Assembly (NCBI GenBank): GCA_910584435.1
Contig: CAJUAP010000093.1
Coordinates: forward strand, 1 to 9,001
Source: an uncultured Acetatifactor sp.
Lineage (GTDB): Bacteria > Bacillota > Clostridia > Lachnospirales > Lachnospiraceae
Length of the DNA stretch: 9,001 nt
Direction: 5' to 3'
Shown: piece by piece, positions 5,898 to 9,001 of the stretch
Layout of the letters: the number at the start of each line of letters is the position of its first letter
Numbering within the stretch: position 1 is the first letter of the stretch
Program-made: the position numbers and the translations under genes
The notes under the pieces: model-generated
What the model was told of the DNA's origin: nothing
Databases searched by the model: none
What the model saw: the letters and a program-made list of their open reading frames with translations, nothing else

Positions 5898-8227
5898 AAA
5901 GAAGGGGAGTTGAAAACAAGAAAACAGGCGCAAAGGTTGTGCTGGCTGGTTTCGTTTTACTCAGTTTTTTTGTGTGCAGGCAGGTTCCCGTTCTGCAAAA
6001 TGGCGCAGGAGATTACCTGAAAAAAAGGGATGGGCGAGAAGCAGCGCAAAATGAAAGACAAATTCAGCTGGCAGATATTGCAGCACAGTGTATGGTGTGG
6101 GAGAGTCGGTATGGGACGGAAAACGCACTGCCTGTGGAACTTTTTGCAGACCTGCAGCGCTATGTGGCAGAGGGAAAATGTGCGGCTGTATTGCCTGGCT
6201 ACCGGCAGGACGAGCTTATCTGTACGGTAGAAGAGCTGGCAAAATCCTGTCCCGATTATAAAACACTTGTGGGAAAATACTTCGCGGACCAGTACGGAGA
6301 GAACTTTTTGCAGACAGATAAGATTTACCGTTTGGAGAAGGCAGATGGTGAGGGCTGTTTTCTTTTGTTTTATCTTCATTATACAGGGACAGACGATTCA
6401 GGCTGTTTAAGTACTATGACGCTGAAAAAGGATGGGGAAGAGTGGCAGCTTACAGGTAATGCAGGCAGAGTAAGCGGTGTCTTGGACTATGAGATATTTG
6501 CAAGGGAGGAAGAGGGAGAAAAGGTATTTTATTTTCTGCAAATCAATGATTCTCTGACATGGCTGACATTGTCCAGGCTTTCAGAAAACTTTTACGTACC
6601 CTTGGGTGGTTGGGACATTGGGTTGATTGAAACAGAGGTGAAGCCGGAGATTCTCTTTCAGGCGACAGAAAGTGCGCTTGGGGTGCAGATAAAAGAGTAT
6701 ATAGAAGAAAATGCATGTTTTTTAGCGTGGATGCAGCAGAACCACAAGCAGATATGGGGCGATGAGGGAAAAGAGGAACATTATGTCATGAGGGAAGCAG
6801 ACGGAAGAGAGCAGATATGGGTCATTGATTTTGAAGAAGCGAATCGGAAGGAAACAGTGACCTTTCAGATGACAGAGGCGGAAGACGGTTCGCTTTTTCT
6901 GGAGGCCCTTGCCGGAGGTGGAAATGGAAATGCTCTGCTTTCCTGTAAGCTTATCTTTATACAAGAGGCAGGAGTAAGAAAGATTACGCCCACTTACTGG
7001 GAAGCTTTTGACTGCAATGGACTGACAGTAAGAACAACAGAGAATCTGGCGTGGAATGAGATGTGGGAGAGTGTCTTGCAGGAGCAGCAGCAGAGAAGCA
7101 TTGCCTCATGGCAGGGAGAAAAAGAGTTTCCGAATGCGGTTTTTAACCTGATGCGGGAAGAGGCATGGACAGGATTATACAGAGAACCAAACATGCTTTT
7201 GGATAAGTATGGGGTGGACTTGACAGAGAATACGGAACGCTTTATGCATATGATCCTGCAGACGGGAAAGGAGAGTATATATGGATATGATAGGGAGACG
7301 GATGAATGTAAATGGGCATACCGCTGGCTTGGGGAGGATGAAAGTGAAAATTTTCTTTCCTGCATCAATTACTGCTATGCAAAGGACAGTATCCAATGGT
7401 GGAAGGTGACGGAAGGAAGACTGGAAGAATATGCTTATGTTACGGAATATGAAAATCCATCACAAATAATCAGCTGTGAAGGGCAGGTTTATTGTATCAC
7501 GGAAGCTGTTCCCAATTATAGGGGCGGAGAGGTATATACGTCTATTGTGGAAATTGGCAATGGGGAGAATTGGCGGACGTCATGCTTCTTCATTTCCACC
7601 GGCATAGATCCTGCTGCAGAACGGAATATTGCCTGTATTGCGCTGTATGAGGCAGAAGGGCTTTCTTCAGGGATAAAGGATTATGTGCAGGGAAGATATG
7701 AAGAAATAGTAAGAGCATGCGAGAACCGGAAGCTGATTTTATCCGAAACGGAGGAAGGACAGGGGCTTACGGCAGAGGCCCGCAGGATGCTTAACAGTCT
7801 TTCCGATGGCAGCAGAGGCTTGTATGCAAATCATCATTATTTTACCGCAGATGTTGACAATGATGGAATAGCGGAATATGGAGCTGCCGAAGACGGGAGT
7901 GGACTGGATGTTATATTTTATGAAATGGAGAATGGGACGTTTCATACCATCCCACTGGATGAGATGCTTCCTAAACGGGACGATGCTGTCGGCTTGCTTG
8001 CAGAAGCTTCGGTTCTGCGGCAGCTATGGTGCGAAAAGCTGGGGGATACGACCTATCTTTTTACTGTGGATGAGGTGGCGTATTCGCCGGATTTACTCCT
8101 GCGCATCAGAGTGTTAAGGGAAAACTATGCGGAAGATAAGGCGGTTTACCTGCTTAAGGTAAGTATGGCGGAAGATTACATGGAGCGGAAGCTGGAGATT
8201 ACGCCCTCATCAGAGGGTGTTGGATGA
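5894..8227 (+). CDS. Membrane-anchored, probably extracellular protein of unknown function (777 aa)
   Basis: I do not recognise this family. The N-terminus is basic (MKRRGVENKKTGAK), then has a hydrophobic stretch (about residues 15-28), fitting an uncleaved signal anchor or a signal peptide. C28 follows FFV, a poor lipobox, so a lipoprotein is unlikely. The remaining roughly 740 residues are hydrophilic, rich in Glu, Gly, Trp and Tyr, and look like stretches of beta strands and turns (for example 140-200). Near the C-terminus, ADVDNDGIAEYG (652-663) resembles the Asp-x-Asp-x-Asp-Gly calcium loops of FG-GAP/VCBS or EF-hand-like surface proteins; only one such loop is clear. The ATG at 5894 is preferred over 5882 because GGGAG (5884-5888) lies 5 bases before it and nothing suitable precedes 5882. 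It follows the chemoreceptor terminator, so it is probably a separate unit. The absence of frameshifts over 2.3 kb shows a maintained gene. Confidence 0.75.
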   Translation: MKRRGVENKKTGAKVVLAGFVLLSFFVCRQVPVLQNGAGDYLKKRDGREAAQNERQIQLADIAAQCMVWESRYGTENALPVELFADLQRYVAEGKCAAVLPGYRQDELICTVEELAKSCPDYKTLVGKYFADQYGENFLQTDKIYRLEKADGEGCFLLFYLHYTGTDDSGCLSTMTLKKDGEEWQLTGNAGRVSGVLDYEIFAREEEGEKVFYFLQINDSLTWLTLSRLSENFYVPLGGWDIGLIETEVKPEILFQATESALGVQIKEYIEENACFLAWMQQNHKQIWGDEGKEEHYVMREADGREQIWVIDFEEANRKETVTFQMTEAEDGSLFLEALAGGGNGNALLSCKLIFIQEAGVRKITPTYWEAFDCNGLTVRTTENLAWNEMWESVLQEQQQRSIASWQGEKEFPNAVFNLMREEAWTGLYREPNMLLDKYGVDLTENTERFMHMILQTGKESIYGYDRETDECKWAYRWLGEDESENFLSCINYCYAKDSIQWWKVTEGRLEEYAYVTEYENPSQIISCEGQVYCITEAVPNYRGGEVYTSIVEIGNGENWRTSCFFISTGIDPAAERNIACIALYEAEGLSSGIKDYVQGRYEEIVRACENRKLILSETEEGQGLTAEARRMLNSLSDGSRGLYANHHYFTADVDNDGIAEYGAAEDGSGLDVIFYEMENGTFHTIPLDEMLPKRDDAVGLLAEASVLRQLWCEKLGDTTYLFTVDEVAYSPDLLLRIRVLRENYAEDKAVYLLKVSMAEDYMERKLEITPSSEGVG

Positions 8228-8364
8228 GATGCGGCAAAATAGCAGTAATATTTTTAAAAAGAAAAAGTACTACGGATGACAACCGGCAGTTGCAGGAGGT
8301 CTGGTCTGTGAAACGATCTGTCGCTTCCAATATGTCTATGCAGTGTTATATCATAGTTATATAA
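8224..8364 (+). CDS. Doubtful 46-codon ORF overlapping the 777-aa gene's stop
   Basis: ATG at 8224 overlaps the TGA of the preceding gene (ATGA) and reads 46 codons to TAA 8362-8364, beginning MRCGKIAVIFLKRKS. A GAGGG (8213-8217) lies 6 bases before. The composition is unremarkable, and the second half runs through the inverted repeat at 8345-8365. It may be chance, or cover the lost N-terminal part of the following methyltransferase remnant. In another frame, 8280-8384 reads QPAVAGGLVCETICRFQYVYAV, faintly like a methyltransferase N-terminus. Confidence 0.15.
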   Translation: MRCGKIAVIFLKRKSTTDDNRQLQEVWSVKRSVASNMSMQCYIIVI

Positions 8365-8365
8365 C
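8345..8365. promoter_or_regulatory. 7-bp inverted repeat before the methyltransferase remnant (possible operator)
   Basis: GTTATAT (8345-8351) and ATATAAC (8359-8365) are a perfect inverted repeat around a 7-base spacer, 17 bases before the ATG at 8383 and 5 bases before its ribosome site. The size and symmetry suit a dimeric regulator's operator or a weak A+T hairpin. No regulator can be assigned. Confidence 0.35.
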
Positions 8366-8382
8366 AAGAAAGAGGTGTGATT

Positions 8383-8800
8383 ATGATTGACAAATCAGTA
8401 TTTGATTTTTGTAATATGCCCTTTCTGGATAACAGTACTGACGTCATTTCAGACGGCGGCGGTATAGGCAACTGTGAAGGTGTCAGGGCAGAAGCGCTGA
8501 AAGAGGTATACAGGGGTTTGAAACCGGGCGGTAAGCTTGTCACCTCAACAGGATTTGTAAACAAGGAAACTTTAGCGTCTCTTCCGGCAGAAGTACAGAG
8601 GATTCTGATGAAAAAAACGCCCTGATGTGTTTGAGGACCTGTACGAAGATACAATACTGGCCGGATTTAACAAGATAGACAGTGTTATCAGCGGCTGCTG
8701 GTATACTGACGAGGATGATAGTTCAATTGTACAGTTAGCACGTTCCCTTGGAGTAAATTTAAAATTTACCAGCTATACAAGATACTGTACAAAGAAATAA
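8383..8800 (+). pseudogene. Class I SAM-dependent methyltransferase, truncated and frameshifted
   Basis: The first part (8383-8625) reads MIDKSVFDFCNMPFLDNSTDVIS, then EALKEVYRGLKPGGKLVTSTGF: the motif II/III region (D.CNMPF.DNS.DVI) and the post-motif LKPGG block of class I methyltransferases. It begins too late, since the glycine-rich SAM-binding motif I expected about 40-50 residues upstream is absent. The frame stops at TGA 8623-8625, just after a run of seven A (8611-8617). Removing one A joins it to the +1 frame, which continues from CCT at 8621 as PDVFEDLYEDTILAGFNKIDSVISGCWYTDEDDSSIVQLARSLGVNLKFTSY and ends RYCTKK at TAA 8798-8800, a natural C-terminal half. An AGAGG ribosome site (8371-8375) precedes the ATG at 8383. 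The substrate is unknown. N-terminal loss plus the frameshift point to a non-functional gene. Confidence 0.75.
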
Positions 8801-8813
8801 AACCACCCAGTGC

Positions 8814-8841
8814 TATGTTATGGATAAGTTATGTTATGGAT
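8814..8841. repeat. 12-bp direct repeat upstream of the last gene
   Basis: TATGTTATGGAT occurs at 8814-8825 and 8830-8841 with a 16-base period. The first 11 bases also occur at 5796-5806, just before the 31-aa ORF. The pair lies between the methyltransferase remnant and the ribosome site of the final gene, a reasonable place for a regulator's tandem sites, though a replication-slippage duplication is equally possible. Confidence 0.7.
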
Positions 8842-8872
8842 GTGATTACCTTTTTAAGGAGCGGTGCAAGAG

Positions 8873-9001
8873 ATGATTACACATGAGGATTTAAACAGGC
8901 ATGCGAACGCTCTGCTTGCATTCTGTCAGTACCCTGCCGTCCAATACAAAGTAAAATTTTCTATTCTGGATGTTCCATATGAGGATAAAGAGCTGTCTCT
9001 T
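8873..9001 (+). CDS. 5' end of a gene of unknown function, cut by the window edge
   Basis: ATG at 8873 opens a frame of 43 codons that is still open at the window end: MITHEDLNRHANALLAFCQY, then PAVQYKVKFSILDVPYEDKELSL. AAGGAG at 8856-8861 lies 11 bases before the ATG, a slightly long but acceptable spacing. The LLAF..YPAVQYKV...ILDVP pattern recalls the N-terminus of helical-repeat proteins (HEAT or prenyltransferase-like), but 43 residues are too few to assign a family. Confidence 0.6.
   Translation, partial: MITHEDLNRHANALLAFCQYPAVQYKVKFSILDVPYEDKELSL

Noticed and set aside
8611..8625. Programmed -1 ribosomal frameshift at the A run of the methyltransferase
   Set aside because: Joining the two halves needs a +1 shift, the opposite of A-run -1 slippage, and the protein also lacks its N-terminal SAM-binding motif.

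Overview
The window reads as chromosomal DNA from a low-to-mid G+C Gram-positive anaerobe, most likely a member of Lachnospiraceae (Clostridia). This rests on the strong AGGAGG-type ribosome binding sites, an rlmH gene preceded by a zinc-ribbon membrane protein, a Cache/HAMP chemoreceptor, and general codon use. No diagnostic rRNA or tRNA is present, so this is inference. All convincing genes are on the + strand.

Layout. Bases 1-78 hold a 23-bp tandem repeat whose unit contains an inverted repeat. A zinc-ribbon/two-helix membrane protein (132-908) follows and is translationally coupled by a GTGA overlap to rlmH (905-1384), the 23S rRNA pseudouridine-1915 methyltransferase. Bases 1385-2123 hold no intact gene. 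They contain a 111-bp element with 31-bp imperfect terminal inverted repeats (1405-1515) and a decayed histidine-phosphatase gene (1553-1816). A 417-aa regulator (2124-3377) joins an N-terminal Xre-type HTH to a large domain that I read as a catalytically dead papain/C39-like fold. It is closed by a good intrinsic terminator. A palindrome-rich intergenic region (3479-3590) and a near-perfect sigma-A promoter (3641-3670) precede a 657-aa methyl-accepting chemotaxis protein (3754-5727), which also ends in a hairpin.

From 5894 to 8227 lies a 777-aa membrane-anchored, probably extracellular protein of unknown function. Its start overlaps the stop of a possible 31-aa ORF. Next come a frameshifted, N-terminally truncated SAM-dependent methyltransferase (8383-8800) and the first 43 codons of a further gene (8873-9001), preceded by a 12-bp direct repeat.

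No single pathway links the genes. The window is a series of mostly one- or two-gene transcription units separated by repeats and gene remnants. I saw no CRISPR array, transposase, phage gene or recognised defence system. The items most worth a second look are the HTH/C39-like regulator, the unknown 777-aa surface protein, the 111-bp element and the stacked palindromes before the chemoreceptor.
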